From assembly GCA_039881045.1 (NCBI GenBank), contig JAYWVB010000043.1:1-64000 (forward strand): a stretch of 64,000 nt of DNA, given 5' to 3'. This DNA comes from Chaetomium olivaceum. Its lineage: Eukaryota > Ascomycota > Sordariomycetes > Sordariales > Chaetomiaceae. The notes beneath the pieces are model-generated. The model was not told where the DNA came from, searched no databases, and was given only the letters and a program-made list of their open reading frames with translations. Positions 21,727 to 33,349 of this stretch are shown piece by piece (position 1 is the first letter of the stretch; the number at the start of each line of letters is the position of its first letter). The translations under genes and the position numbers were made by a program.

Positions 21727-23781
21727 TCATCCATCCCGCAATCCCCACCCCCATAGGCAACCACCCCTTAACTCACCTTCTCCAGCCTCACCCTCAACCC
21801 CATTAACAACCGCCTCCACCCTCCCCTCCTTATCCACCTCAAAAACAAACAAATCCAACGGCACCGACCCGTACACCACCGCCGTCACGCCCACCCACGT
21901 CGCACAGTCCGTCACAAACACCCCGCCCTCACTATCCCCCGGACTGAGGTCCTCAAACGTCGCCTTGAACGCCACGCGCCGCCCCCCATTCGCCGGGCCT
22001 CCTCCAGTCCTGTCGGGTAGAGCCGGACGGAGGGCCGCAGGAGGGGGAAGAGGGCGGACGAAATGTTGCTGCTGAGCGCGACGGTGAGGAGGGACATGTC
22101 CGTGCCGTTGGAGAGCCAGTGCGTGACGTTGAGGCCGGGGGAGACGGGGTCGATGCTGATGGTGAGAGAGGAGTTGAGGGTGCCAGGGGTGGTGGTGGTG
22201 GTGGTGGTGTTAGTGTAGGGTGCGTTAGGTGAAGGGGTGGTGGTGTTCTGGGCGAGGCTGGCGTGGCGGTAGTGGCCTGCAAAGGTGAGGTTGGCTTGGG
22301 CCCGCGCGATGTAGGAGAGGGTGGGAATGTAGGTGGTGGTGAGCGTCTCAGCGATGGCGTTGGTGATACCCGGGGGTGCGTCGCCGGCTGCGAGGACGCT
22401 GATGCCGATGTCGAGTTCGGGATGAGGGCGAAGAGGGAGCTGTAGGAGCCGATGCTGCCGATTTTGTTGAAGGTGTGCACGAACTGGTAGGTTTGGTCTA
22501 GGATTTACTTTGTCAGTTATCGTCTTACCCGGAGGTTTGGAGACGGACTCTTTTGTAATTCGATGCGTCGGATGCCCCATGGCATGCCAACCGCCGCTTT
22601 TGGATCGGAGCTGAACGACGTCGGCTTGAGCCACCGCTTGGTCATGGCCGGTTTGATGAGGGATGACCGCAATATGGCACGACCAAGGGACGACATATCT
22701 CCCGTCGATGTGTACATGTTACCGGTGCTAATAACAATACCACTTAGCACGACTTAAACTAAGCATGGATTGCACCCTTACGCTTTTTCCTCGCCAAGCT
22801 CCGCTCCCCATGTCGTTTTCCGCTTCGTCCCCGGAATGATGCTGACGGACTCGACCGGCTCGTCATAAAATGTGTGCTCGAGGTTTAAGGGTGTGAGCAC
22901 TGCATCTGTGACGAGAGACTTGAACGTCTTGCCTGTGATGCGCTCCGCCACGTATGATAGCAACACAAAACCGAGGTCGGAGTAAGCCGGCGTTGTGTAG
23001 GGAGCAAATGACGGCGGAAGTTTGGCCAACCCCTCAAATAGCTGTTTCCGATCACACGTTGGGTTGGTGCCGCATGGGGGAACGTGCTGTTAGGTAGAGG
23101 TGGGAAGCCTATGTTATGCAGGGTGGTCATGTTCAGCTGGTAGCTAAGTTCGCCGAGTAGGGCGTCTGTTTATGGCGGTTAACATGCGTTTGTAGACGTT
23201 GGAACAGTGTAGAGGGTGGTAAGCGTACAATCTCGTATCAGCCCCGACATTTGGCTCGCGAGTGAACCGATGGTGATCGACTCCCAATCAGGGGTAAATA
23301 TGGGCGAAGTGGACGCATTGTTTGCAATTTCCGCTATCTCAGGCAGATGCTTTGTGATGGGGTCGTTCCAGATCCCGTCACCCACCGTTGCTAGGAAGGT
23401 GAGCACCGTGAAGATCTTGGTGACGCTGCCAATACGGAAGACGGTGTTGGTGTCCACTTCGGTGACACCGCTCGAGTTGAACGTGTTCAGGTTCGGTGCT
23501 GTCCAATAATGAGACCACAACGGTAAATCCTCACTTCCGGTAAACACCTCAACGGCATAGGAGAAGTATTGGGAGCCGGTTCTGGTATCATTGTCGATGT
23601 TCTTAAAGAAGACATCATCCAACGTCTGGGACACGCTGGCAATGACCGGACTGCTCAGGAGGTTCGTTGGCCGGGGAAGCAATGGGCCATAGAGAGGACA
23701 GTTCTGTTTGGCTTCTGAAAGGGGCAGAAGCGGCACGAGTGCCATGAGGGCGGTGATAACAAGATGCATCGTCATTTTCAT
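21727..23781 (-). CDS. Serine beta-lactamase-like protein (ARB_00930-like), frameshifted
   Basis: Secreted serine hydrolase of the class C beta-lactamase/penicillin-binding fold; fungal members are not antibiotic-resistance enzymes as such. Signal peptide MKMTMHLVITALMALVPLLP. The active-site SxxK is in FRIGSVTKIF, and the Tyr motif appears as YSDLGF. Exons run roughly 23229-23781, 22782-23165, 22529-22727 and from about 22497 to 21727. The first intron is 23166-23228 and the second 22728-22781; the third boundary is unclear. The C-terminal beta domain (VAFKATFEDLSPGD...) matches the extra domain of this fungal group. Three one-base deficits are seen: at a G5 run (23076-23080, plus strand), near 22420, and near 21995. 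All lie in conserved stretches. Confidence 0.78.
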
Positions 23782-24862
23782 CTTGAATTGCGTGCAGATG
23801 ATATTTCGTGGTGTTGGGACCCGGAACCGTCTTCACAGTTCACACGGAAACGGTTGTTTAACATCCTAGTCTAGGTACGTGGGTGTTATTCGACCGTCCA
23901 ACGAGATACCTCGAACGCGGGCGCCCCTCTCCAATGATTCGTAGTTAAAGTAACCCCAGATCGTCAGGGTACATTAACGAACACTATCAGGTACTTTCTG
24001 GCCTACGTCGGAAGGTGGTTCGGTTGTTTGCCACACAATAGGGCTATGCAAGGGACATTCGGATATTTCCGACGGCAAGGAAGAACGGCAATGCGATGCA
24101 CGTTGCCGGCCATCTGTCAACGTTCCGTGTGCCTTCCAAACTATTACGGAGAGCCGAGGCCCGGCCGGCCCCTTTCCAGCGTCACATTCTTAGACCTCAG
24201 GCAGAGTGTTTCATATCAAGAATATTAGAGCAATTATGGTATGCCAAGAAAGGATATCAGGTTTTAACGGCGAGCCTTTCTTAAACAGAACCAGGTGGCC
24301 GGTTCGAGATCGGCGAGACCGGGTTCTTTGGAGGGGTCGCCGAAAGACTTTGGCTCGGTGGCAGGGACAGAGACTTTAGGCTGAGCGAACGAGGCAAAAA
24401 TAGACAGCGCCAACTGCAAGTGTAAATGAACCCATAATACCCCAGATATAAGGGATCGACAAGGAATCCGACTTCGTCCTCATTCTGGTGCTCATGGCTG
24501 GGGCGTTGTGTGTGAAAGAGGCAAAGTCAGTCGGGTTTCCGAGTCAGTGTTGCTTCCCAACGGCGGAGGAGAACAACGCAGCGTGTGTATTGGACGATGA
24601 GAACCCGAACGTACTAGATGGCAACAGGCAAAACACAGCCAGGACCTCCCCTTAGTAAGTTCAAGAATAGCATCGTTGATTCAACACTATAAGAAGCCGC
24701 CTCTGGGTAATGGAGCAGCAACGCCATCGTCAACAAGCAAACGAGTCTGATATGCTTAGACCCCAAGCCCAGACCCCAAGCCCAGACCACCGAGACCAAG
24801 GCCATCTACCAAACCCAAACACCAAGATCCCAGGGACCGATCCCAGTCACCAGTACCAGCCC
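23782..24862. other. Intergenic region, nothing recognised
   Basis: About 1.1 kb upstream of the beta-lactamase-like gene. There is a short CCCAAGC/CCCAGA repetition at about 24760-24795 next to the telomere-like array. No coding region supported. Confidence 0.45.
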
Positions 24863-24891
24863 AAACCTAAACCTAAACCTAAACCTAAACC
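24863..24891. repeat. Short (AAACCT)n array, telomere-like
   Basis: Nearly five perfect copies of AAACCT (TTTAGG on the other strand). This resembles but does not equal the fungal telomere repeat TTAGGG. It lies about 60 bp beyond the stop codon of the inositol phosphatase gene. Confidence 0.85.
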
Positions 24892-24950
24892 ATAACCCTC
24901 TAAAACATCGCCCCACCCCCCTAAACGTCCCCGTCCAAGCGCCCAGATAC

Positions 24951-27900
24951 TCACTCGCCCCTCCGCCTCAAAAACAACTCCAACACGGCCCTCCTCCGCC
25001 CCTCCCCCACCCTCCGTTCCCTCCCCCCCTCAGCACCCAACCCGCGACAAACCGCCCCGCCAAAAACCTCCGCCACCCTCCTCTCCCTGGCCCTTCTCCT
25101 CTCCAACGCAGCCAGCGCCTCCGCCACCGCCGCCGCCACAGTCCCCCGCCTCACCAAACTCAGCGACTTCCTGCCGACCCCGCCCAACACCCCACCAATG
25201 CCCCTCGCCGGCACGGACGAAGCCAACGACGACCCAGAGGCATCGCTCTTGATCACATCCAGATCCGCTCTCGAAAGAGGCGCCAGCTCCGACACCACCC
25301 TAGCGAGGGTGGTGGTCAAAAAGACGAAGCAGATGTTGTGGTTGGGCGCCGACTGCAGGATGTCGAGGACGGTGGTGCGGTCGGTGTCGACGGTGGCGTC
25401 GTCCATGGCTAGGGGGTTGGTCGCCGGGTTGGCGAGGGAAGGGATCGAGGGTGCGGCGTGGTCGATGCGTTCCCAGAGGGAGGCCGGGACGATGCCGTCG
25501 GTCAGGCCGCGCAGGAAGAGGAGGAGGGTTTGGGAGAGTGCTTCGAGGCGGTGCAGGGAGGGTGTTTCCGGGGGGAAGGCGGAGGGGAGGGGGGTTGTTT
25601 TGGTCGAGGGCGGCGAGGAGCGAGAGGATGTGGGTTGTTCGGGTGTCGATGTCAGCGGATTTGCAGGTGGTTTCGTCGAAAGGCCAGCCGGGGTCGGAGG
25701 GGATGGTGCAGTCTTCGAGCATCTGGGCGTCGGCGACCACTCGTTGGGTTACGGTTTCGATGGCTTCGGTGAGTTGGAAGAGCTCCCTGGGAGCTGGGCG
25801 GTGGGCTGGGAGATGATTTGGGATTGGGGCGTTGGCCCCTTTCTCTTTCGAGAGCGACTGGGCAAACGCTCGGATTCCGCCGTCAGGTACCCGGATGAGC
25901 TCCTCAACAGAGCGGCCAATGCATGTTGGTGACCATGAAGCGCGAACAGGGATGAAGTGGTCGCGGCCGTCTGTCACTCTCAAGACGAGAACCTCCTCTA
26001 GAGTCGATTGTCCTGCGTTAAGCATTTGGGCGTGCGCAACGTCGATCACGAGGGCATCGAGAACAGCATTGAGTGTCTCGCCAGGCTCCAGCGTGACCTC
26101 TTTGCCCACATCGACTGGCTCGGTGTCATCGTCCGCGGCCTCCGGGTGCACGAAGGACGTCATCAGCCATTGTACCTGGGTTGGATCCTCGCCCTCCGAG
26201 TCGTTTGTTGCTGGGTTCTCGACAAAAGATAATGTCGCAGGGACACCGCCGGTATTTGCTAGTGTTAGCGTAGAAGTGTGTTTCTCGAGGAATCGGACTT
26301 CTCCAAAATCAACGTGCGTTGGGGTGTCTGAGTCCTCAAGTCGTGCGCGATCTCGGGCATCGTGCCGGTCAACCACAACCGTGATTACCGGCCGGCCCTC
26401 ATTTTCCGCCCGGTCCAACTCTCGCGCAACTTCTGCATGCACCTTGGCCTTGAGCTCGGGGACCACCGCATCGTAATCGAGCGTGAAAATAGTTGTAACA
26501 GGTTTGTGGTCCGATGATGTAATCCGTTGGTGGGAGGTGTACAGTTCAAGCCGTAACCTGTCGTGGCCGGCTTGGCTGGGGTCTTCGCCATCCCCTCCAT
26601 CCTCAGCCTCGTCATATTCGTCGTACTCGGAACTCTTTGAGGCTGGCTGTTCCTCGCCGTCATTTTCAGGGTCATACGAGAACAGGACGTCGTCGTCGAC
26701 CTCTTCTTCCATACCCCGAGCCTTCATCTCCTCATCCTTTCTGCGTGTTTCCTCCTCTTCCTTGACTTTCTGCTCGTGCCTCTGCACGTCTTTGCGTGTG
26801 CGATACAAGACCCTGTCGCACCAGCTAGGCGGCCGGCGCTTCTCGCTGGAGTCGAAGAGCGTGACGGTTCCAACATCATATTTGTAAGTGGGTAAGAAGG
26901 TGATCGGTCCCTCTCGCCACCCGTCATGGAAGATCTTGCGTTGCTTGATGAGTCGCTTGAGTTGGTCATGTGGAAGAAGAGAGTCAAGCGTGGCTTGGAG
27001 CGATGCGGGATCCCCATGCGGGTCTTCGGGGAACTCGTCTGGATCCGGGAGATTGACCGAGTCGTCATCCGCCCCCTTGGAGTCGGCCCCCTTGTCCTCA
27101 GTTGCGTCCTTGGATGTGTCACCGGGATCCCTGTCGGCAACCTCGTCACTGCTATCAGAAAGGCGATGGACCACTATGGGCTCTCCCTCGAGCGAGCTCT
27201 CGCGGCGTAGCTCCCGCTTGGATAGGTCGTATTCGCCTCGGGTGTGTAGCATCAGGAGTCGCCTAATGTCGTCGCCAGGCAAGCGGTCCAGGCGAAAATT
27301 GAGGTCGCCAAACCAGAACGCAAAATCCTCATCACCAATCTTTCCCTTCTCTTCCTCAGAAACACCAGAAATGGTAATCGGTTCGAATCGGGCTTGGGTT
27401 GTGATCTGCTGCGCCTGGTTGACTCGGCGTTCCAGATAATAGTCCTCGACACCGCTCGCCAAGTGGGAATTAACAAACAGTAGCTGCGTGGCTTCTCCCA
27501 TCACGATACGGGTACAGACTGCCCCCTTGTTCCCCAAGTATCCCAGGGCGCCAGTGCCGACGGTGCTGGTGCTGACGTTGCTTATTGTCCGGGCGATCTC
27601 GGGGGCAGCGTAAGCGAGGAGCAGCAAGCCCGCCAACTGCTCAGTGGCGACGAGTTGGTAGCCGTCTGGGAGAGCTGCCTCGAGGGCTGCCTTCCATTTT
27701 CCCATCGTCGTGTCGTCGGTGGCGTAGATCCATGTCATGTACTGGCTCGGGGCCGTGAGGACGTTAACCTCTTGAAGCCCGAGGACGTAGAGTCCGATCC
27801 TGCCATTGCCCAACAGCTCTATTGGATCCTTGGATTCACCGTAGGCGTCTTGGCTCCCTTCCCATTGTCCCGTCCCATTATCCGGCGGTTTGGAGGACCC

Positions 27901-28128
27901 AAGGGCGGGGTCCAGTCCTTCCTCGTCGATGAACCACCTCGCGAGGTCTTTATCCGTGCCCGGACACGCGGCGACATTCCAAGTTCCAACTTTTATGCGC
28001 ATACGATGGGGGCGCACATATTCCGAGCGGCGACTGTGGACTGCACTGTGGAGGGAGTACGGGTTCGTGGATAATTGATCGACGGCGTCGACGGTCGTAG
28101 AACCGGCGGGCGTTTCCGAGGAGCCCAT
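24951..28128 (-). CDS. OCRL-type inositol polyphosphate 5-phosphatase, one apparent frameshift
   Basis: Removes the 5-phosphate from phosphoinositides; acts at membranes. The catalytic domain spans about residues 45-550. Motifs in order: WNVAA (50), GLQEVN (117), GYLGNKGAV (196), FVNSHLASG (218), FWFGDLNFRLD (271), PTYKYDVG (413), SWCDRVLY (435) and SSDHKPVT (538). An acidic, low-complexity insert lies between about 450 and 520. A beta-rich ASH-like region follows (DFGEVRFLEKHTSTLTLANTG), then a C-terminal RhoGAP-like part (LWERIDHAA...ICFVFLTTTLARVVSELAP), the OCRL/INPP5B order. The last 200 codons lie in another frame. The switch is at a G6 run (25589-25594, plus strand); one more base joins them and extends the protein to the stop at 24951. 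No introns. A single break in over 1,000 codons argues for a consensus error. Confidence 0.88.
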
Positions 28129-28854
28129 AACGACATCTACCCGGGCAAAGGGATTTGGTGTGTTTAGGTGGTAGGTGTGATAGCTAATACGGCGGGCAGC
28201 TTTTCGATGTATTCGTGTGCCTCTGGGACTCGAGGACCCGATCCTCGGAGGTCATTAGTGGAGGGGCCGGCAGTTGGCACAGTGAACCGTAAAAACGCGA
28301 AGGGTGCCGAGAAAGCTCATTGGAAGTTGAGGAAAGCGGTTTTATGGGGGGGCGGGGAAACACATAACAACAAACATGGTTGCTGGTGTTGAAATGGCCA
28401 ACGAGTTGAGCAGTCGTCGGTCTAAAGCGAACGGTTGTGCGCGGTTCTCAAGGTTGCGACGGAAGTTGCCCGAAGCGATGGAAGCCAGGTTTCAGGGGCG
28501 TTCGGCCGATTTGGCCATGCTGGGGCCCAGGGGCCCTCGTATGTGGGGGAATCCATGGTGGGGGATGTGGGGAAAAGCTGCCGCCTCTTGGCCTACTTTC
28601 AAGACCCTCTATCCCGATTGAGCTCGCCGTGAGCCACCGAGGCCACTGAAGGCAACCACTATGCCGTCTATGCCGTCGGTCTTGATTAAGAGCCCATCTC
28701 CCTCATCAGAACGTTTCTCGGGCATCGGATCTTACTCTCTCTTTTATCAGCACCGAGAAACTGCAATCAGGCGCCCACGCTTTCAGTAACGCAACACTTT
28801 CGAACAATTCCCCAGCATCGACTATCTTCGCAAACGTGTCAGCGGCGTGGCATC
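28129..28854. other. Divergent promoter region
   Basis: About 725 bp between the inositol phosphatase (minus) and the small gene at 28855 (plus). No ORF with domain support. It should serve both promoters. Confidence 0.5.
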
Positions 28855-29497
28855 ATGGCTGAAAGTAGCAAAGCGCCCTCGGACAAGACAAGCAGCGATG
28901 CAAGCAACAACTCGCAGCCATCAACTAGCAGTGGCATCACTTCAGAAGAGATACATGCCATGCTCGAGGCTGCCAGAGTGAGAGCAAGCCACATTCCTTG
29001 TTAGTGAATCCCTCTTCAAGAATATGCTCAAGTCCAAACGTTAATGTTGGTACTAGCGCCCACCGTCTACAGTAGTGTCTCTCCAACTGTTGCCATGGCA
29101 GCATTGATGGACATCGAGGAGGAGGGGATGCGCGAGGAGCTGGTGGACCCCGCGACCACAGAAGAAGAGCGCGCCCAAATCAGGGAGCGGCTGGCGTAAG
29201 ACAACGACCCCTTAATGCTTGGGGATATTCACAGAAAACGGCACGGGACTGACATGAAAACAGCGAATTGCAGGTGAGTCGAGAGACGCAGAGACGTTGG
29301 CAGGAGATGGTCAGGACCCTTGAACCACCCGCGTGAGTTTATTCATCTAGCTACCTCCTCCTGGTCCAGCCAAGATTCTATGCTTTGCAATTAGCCTGGC
29401 TCTCCGCTAACAGCTTGTGTGTAGGCCCAACTCCCATCGTCTTCCCGTGCCTAGCACTAGTGCGCCATCCAAAACGGGGAAGGAGCCGGCTCGTTGA
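28855..29497 (+). CDS. Small four-exon protein of unknown function (141 aa)
   Basis: Reconstructed from splice signals. The exons are 28855-28999, 29057-29195, 29264-29332 and 29425-29497; the introns begin GTTAGT, GTAAGA and GTGAGT and end in TAG, CAG and TAG. Phases match at every junction and give 142 codons. The protein starts MAESSKAPSDKTSS (Ser/Thr-rich). It continues with SGITSEEIHAMLEAARVRA, then an acidic helical stretch (MDIEEEGMREELVDPATTEEE) and a Pro/Ser tail. No domain recognised. It ends 38 bp from the stop of the convergent gene. Support comes from matching phases and coherent composition; no homologue is known to me. Confidence 0.65.
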
Positions 29498-29535
29498 GTC
29501 TGCCTACTCTGCGCGCCGCCATAATCTTTATCTCG

Positions 29536-30060
29536 TTACTTCTGGATGCCGGTGGTTTGTGTATCAGTACCAGCGGTCTTTTTGCCAGTGATCTTCGCGG
29601 CAGTGGTCTTCGCAGGAGTAGCCTGCGCCCCAGTGGTCTTTGTGTCGGTGGTCTTTGTGGTAGTGGCTTTTGCAGGAGTGCTGGTGGTCTTCGCAGGAGT
29701 TCTGGTAGCCTTCGCGGGGCCGCCAGTGGTCCTTGCCTTAGATGTGGCAGCGGTCCTTACGGGTAGGGTGGTCGCGGCAGCGCGTGCGGGAGCCGGGCCG
29801 TGTTCCAGCTCATACAACAGGGGCAGGGCGGCTACCGCAGAAATCGAAGCCGGCTTACCGCAAAGGTCTGATCCTCTTGTCAGTCCATTTGTTGAACATA
29901 GTCGGCTGCCATGGCCCAGGTGCGCAGGTGGAGGGTAGGCAGGCAAGAGAAAAGGGAAGGCGTCGGCTTGGGCAAACTTACTAAGGATGCTAGACTTCTT
30001 GGGCATATTCCGCGCCTCGCGGAGCATCTTCAACACATCTTGGGGCTTCAGCGCCGACAT
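29536..30060 (-). CDS. Small protein with Thr/Lys/Ala repeat tail (138 aa)
   Basis: Exons 29982-30060 and 29536-29873, with a 108-bp intron (29874-29981, GTAAGT...AAGAG). The splice joins SSIL to RSDLCGKPASIS. The intron is also open in frame, so an unspliced 174-aa form is formally possible. The head (MSALKPQDVLKMLREARNMPKKS) is basic and helical. The tail is low-complexity, with many PAKTT, TTKTTD and AKITGKK-like units, possibly a glycosylated or DNA-binding disordered tail. No family recognised. No signal peptide. Confidence 0.65.
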   Translation of the reverse strand: MSALKPQDVLKMLREARNMPKKSSILSKFAQADAFPFLLPAYPPPAHLGHGSRLCSTNGLTRGSDLCGKPASISAVAALPLLYELEHGPAPARAAATTLPVRTAATSKARTTGGPAKATRTPAKTTSTPAKATTTKTTDTKTTGAQATPAKTTAAKITGKKTAGTDTQTTGIQK

Positions 30061-31713
30061 GGTGGCACTTTAGTGGACGAAGCGGGTGCCGCGTGTTGAA
30101 TAAGATAAATTTGGGTTTAGGACGGTAGGGGGATAGAAATGCCGATATGTACCTTCGCCTTGTTTTCTACCTGTTGTGCTATTCACCAATGTCTGGGGAT
30201 GGGGGCTAGGTCTCTATTATAAAGTTGAAAGCGCCCACAAGTCCGGCCTCGGTCTGGAGCAGCCATCTTTTGCACCGTGATGGCTTAAAGTCATTATCAG
30301 AAATGACAGGCGACGCTTCGCCGCCTGGATAATCTCTGACAGGGCAAAGTTACCTAGCCAAATCCTGCGGTCCAAGTCCGACACGAAACCCGCTCGAGAC
30401 CGCTAGAATGCGGCGCGGTGCGATCTGACATGGGCAAATTGTGGAGTAAACCAAGGGCTCATCTGAGACAGATCAGGAACAATGAAGCACTAGAAATTAG
30501 GTGCTGTATAGTCTGCAGCATGTTCAAGCTCCCCATCGACACGTCTGACTGTACTTGCACGTGGGGAGCTGTGACAGTAGATGAAGACTTCCTGAGGCCG
30601 TATGCTTGTCCTCAGTAGGAGAACGCCAAAAGGAAAACATCCTTTCCCTTCACAAACCGTGGTTCAGGCCTTAACTAGACTTCTGCAAAGCAATCCTGAG
30701 TGGCTCATCTTCCATATCACCTGGATTATGCTCTTGAGCCCCTTATGTCCCACGCCAGCGTCAATCAAAATACATCTTCCTCTGCTAACGCCTCTAAGCT
30801 CCGAGCCCCGCATGTCAAGACTTCCAAGAAGCCCAGTGCGGCGCAGCTCACAAGAGGTAACCATTTCTCATGGGGCTCAAAAGCTTATTTTCTTTTTAAG
30901 TTGCGCCGCAGTTCCCTCAAGCAGAGAATGGGGTGTTTCACAACCCATCCTGCCGGCGGGATGACGCTCATTAGGGTCACAGATCATAAATAAGATTATG
31001 GGATTTCAGTGGTTCCCCGCATCGGTGGGTTTAAGGTTATTATCCGTTACCGAGCGAAGGAAGTTGAGAAACAATGACTACTTATTGTCCTGAATACCTA
31101 GCCTCCCCCGCCGCATTATCAGGGCACGAATCTCTCAAGACATAGGAATCGTCTGAATTCCCAAACCAGCGGGTTCATGGAGAAAGATTCCAGGTCCGAG
31201 GGCCCGAGGTCAGCACACCTCCCTAGCGCCTGCGAAAGTCGAGTTCGAGGATCCTCAACGTGACAAGTGTCAGCATCGCGGCCAAGGGTTACCCACGCCG
31301 CTGGGAGGGCTTGAGCTTAGACCAGGAGTCCGATATAGAACAGCACCACCTAACGGCTCTAGGCTCGGTCTCGGAGGCGGGAACAGGCCTCGTCCGTTGT
31401 GCTGATGTGGAGATGGGGTAGTCACAATGTTTCCAGGCCGACAGCTCGTTCAGTAAAACGAACCCAGGCCTTGATGTTGCTGTGGGCCGCCATGGATATA
31501 AGAACCATATCTCACCATCCTTTTTCGACTTGACCTCTGTATAATCATACACTCCCAACTCTGGCTTGGTGTTTGCCGTTGGAGGCTGATCTCGCTCGTC
31601 ACGGCTGCTTCGTCCTCATATTCAGGCACCCCATTATTCAACCCCCCTAACCCCCCGGGCCGTAATTCTTCTTATTCATCTCTTTCTCGTCTCGACTTTC
31701 CCAAGCATACACC
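30061..31713. other. Long intergenic region, nothing recognised
   Basis: About 1.65 kb. No domain-bearing ORF, tRNA or clear repeat ends were seen. A pyrimidine-rich, C-rich stretch at about 31640-31690 immediately precedes the next ATG and resembles a fungal core promoter/5' UTR. Confidence 0.45.
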
Positions 31714-32764
31714 ATGTCGTCGTCTCGAGGAAACACCCCTCCGCCTCCGCCGCCAAAACTGGCCGTGGCAACGTGGCAAGGCATCTTTTCTGAGGGCCCT
31801 TACACCTCGTTGAGGATGCTGCAATATATTCTGGAAGCAGGCAGGGTGGATGTCTTCACCTTCATGGCAAACCCGGTGGCATCCGTGAAGGATATCACCA
31901 AAACCCAGATCACCAACCGTCACGACATTGAACGAATGCGACCTGTCTGGGCCAGCAAAACGGGTCGCTGCACATCGTTTGCCGTCAAGGCCGTTGCCGT
32001 CCTAATGGCTCAAAATACAAACGTGGGGAACAAGCCAACCTATGACTTTGCCACTTATGATCTGCATGGCCACCGTGTTGCACGGTGTTTGAAGACGGAG
32101 GTCGTCATTGACTCCAGCTCGACCATCCCCGGTGGTGCCTTCGTCCTCCCTGAGGGTCAATGGCAAAAGTTCGAAAAGACGGAGGCTAGCTGGAAGTTCT
32201 CGAAATCCAAGTCTAAGTTCGAGAGAGCTGGTGATCCTGATGGAAAAGTGGTATGTTGTCTCCGATAATTGGGCCCCCCTTCATGATGATCCAGAAGTGC
32301 GAGCTTTGAGAATACACGCTAAGACTGTACAGGCCGAGTCTTATGCGCTTCCCAACTCTGCCGCAGCCATGTACTTGTGCTTGGCAGGCGTCGAAGAAGG
32401 CGTGGGCCATAATATTCCCACCCTGTTCCGCAGCATCGGCCCTCAAGGTCAGCCCCTGTACCACGGTATGGTGAGCTGGATGCCGGCTAGGCACTGCATT
32501 GAGCTGGTTCCCGATATCAGCAAGGAGAAAAGGAAACTTAAGCTCGTAATCCAATGGGCGAAAACGGCGGCCGGTGCGGGAACTGAGGCGGATGGCAAAG
32601 CCTGTGCCGTCGAGTTGGAACAATTCGTCAAGAACTACGGCGGCCCCAACGGTCCGGAGCAATGGGCGGCGGACGGCATCAATGAGTTCAGCGATCAACT
32701 GTTCACCGCTGCTTGCATGCTTTGGGGATACCCCAAGCTTGTCAACAAAATGACTCCCGCCTAA
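31714..32764 (+). CDS. Uncharacterised fungal protein with Cys/His/Asp triad-like spacing (322 aa)
   Basis: Two exons, 31714-32250 and 32333-32764; 82-bp intron (GTATGT...TACAG), phase 0, uninterrupted. The first half has TGRCTSFAVKAVAVL, then YDLHGHRVARC, then VIDSSS. That Cys, His, Asp order and spacing is what one sees in papain-like folds such as transglutaminases and arylamine N-acetyltransferases. The assignment is by inference only. The second half (SYALPNSAAAMYLCLAG...) has no recognised motif. No signal peptide or membrane segment. It lies 585 bp upstream of the HET-domain gene in the same orientation, with its own promoter space. Confidence 0.75.
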
Positions 32765-33349
32765 TACTAATACCGGGTTTGTGGGAGAACCGGGCACTGC
32801 CTTGATGGATACTTCCTGCTGTTTAGCTGTCTGTTGCGGGCAATGGGCAAGGTTCGATGGGATATGGGTAAACAATCTGGGCAAAAAACTGCAAGAGTCA
32901 AAAAAATGCATTCACAGAAGATTCAGCGGTTACAGTTCACTTCATTTCTTCTGCTCTGTTATGTCTGACCCAACACGTTCTCGTTCTCATTCTCATTCTC
33001 ACCGTTCCCAAGTTCGACAGGTTGACCGCAAGCATAACTCCCGCCCGGCTTATATCCTGGCCTGCGAACTCTTGTAGCCTTTTCCTGCCCTAATCAATGC
33101 CCACCGTGAAATGCCCAACCAGCACTTACAACCAACTGAACGGATCGATCGACTTGCTTGGCGTAGCACCATGCCCCTCATGCATTGCTGCCTAGTCCAC
33201 CACGCTTTCTGAAGTAAACTCCAAGAAGTGGATTTACCGTTTCGCAACTCTGTTTGTTCAAGCTTGCCATCACATCCGCAACATTTGGATGCAAGAGAAA
33301 CCCACATTTGTACACCACTAGGGGTTCTTCCCTTCCTAACCTCAGTACC
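32765..33349. other. Intergenic, upstream of HET gene
   Basis: 585 bp holding the presumed HET gene promoter. A TCTCAT/TCTCGT-type pyrimidine run lies at about 32980-33002. No ORF supported. Confidence 0.45.

Noticed and set aside
25198..25932. Plus-strand ORF over the inositol phosphatase
   Set aside because: Antisense shadow of a conserved coding region; no motif and no intron signals.
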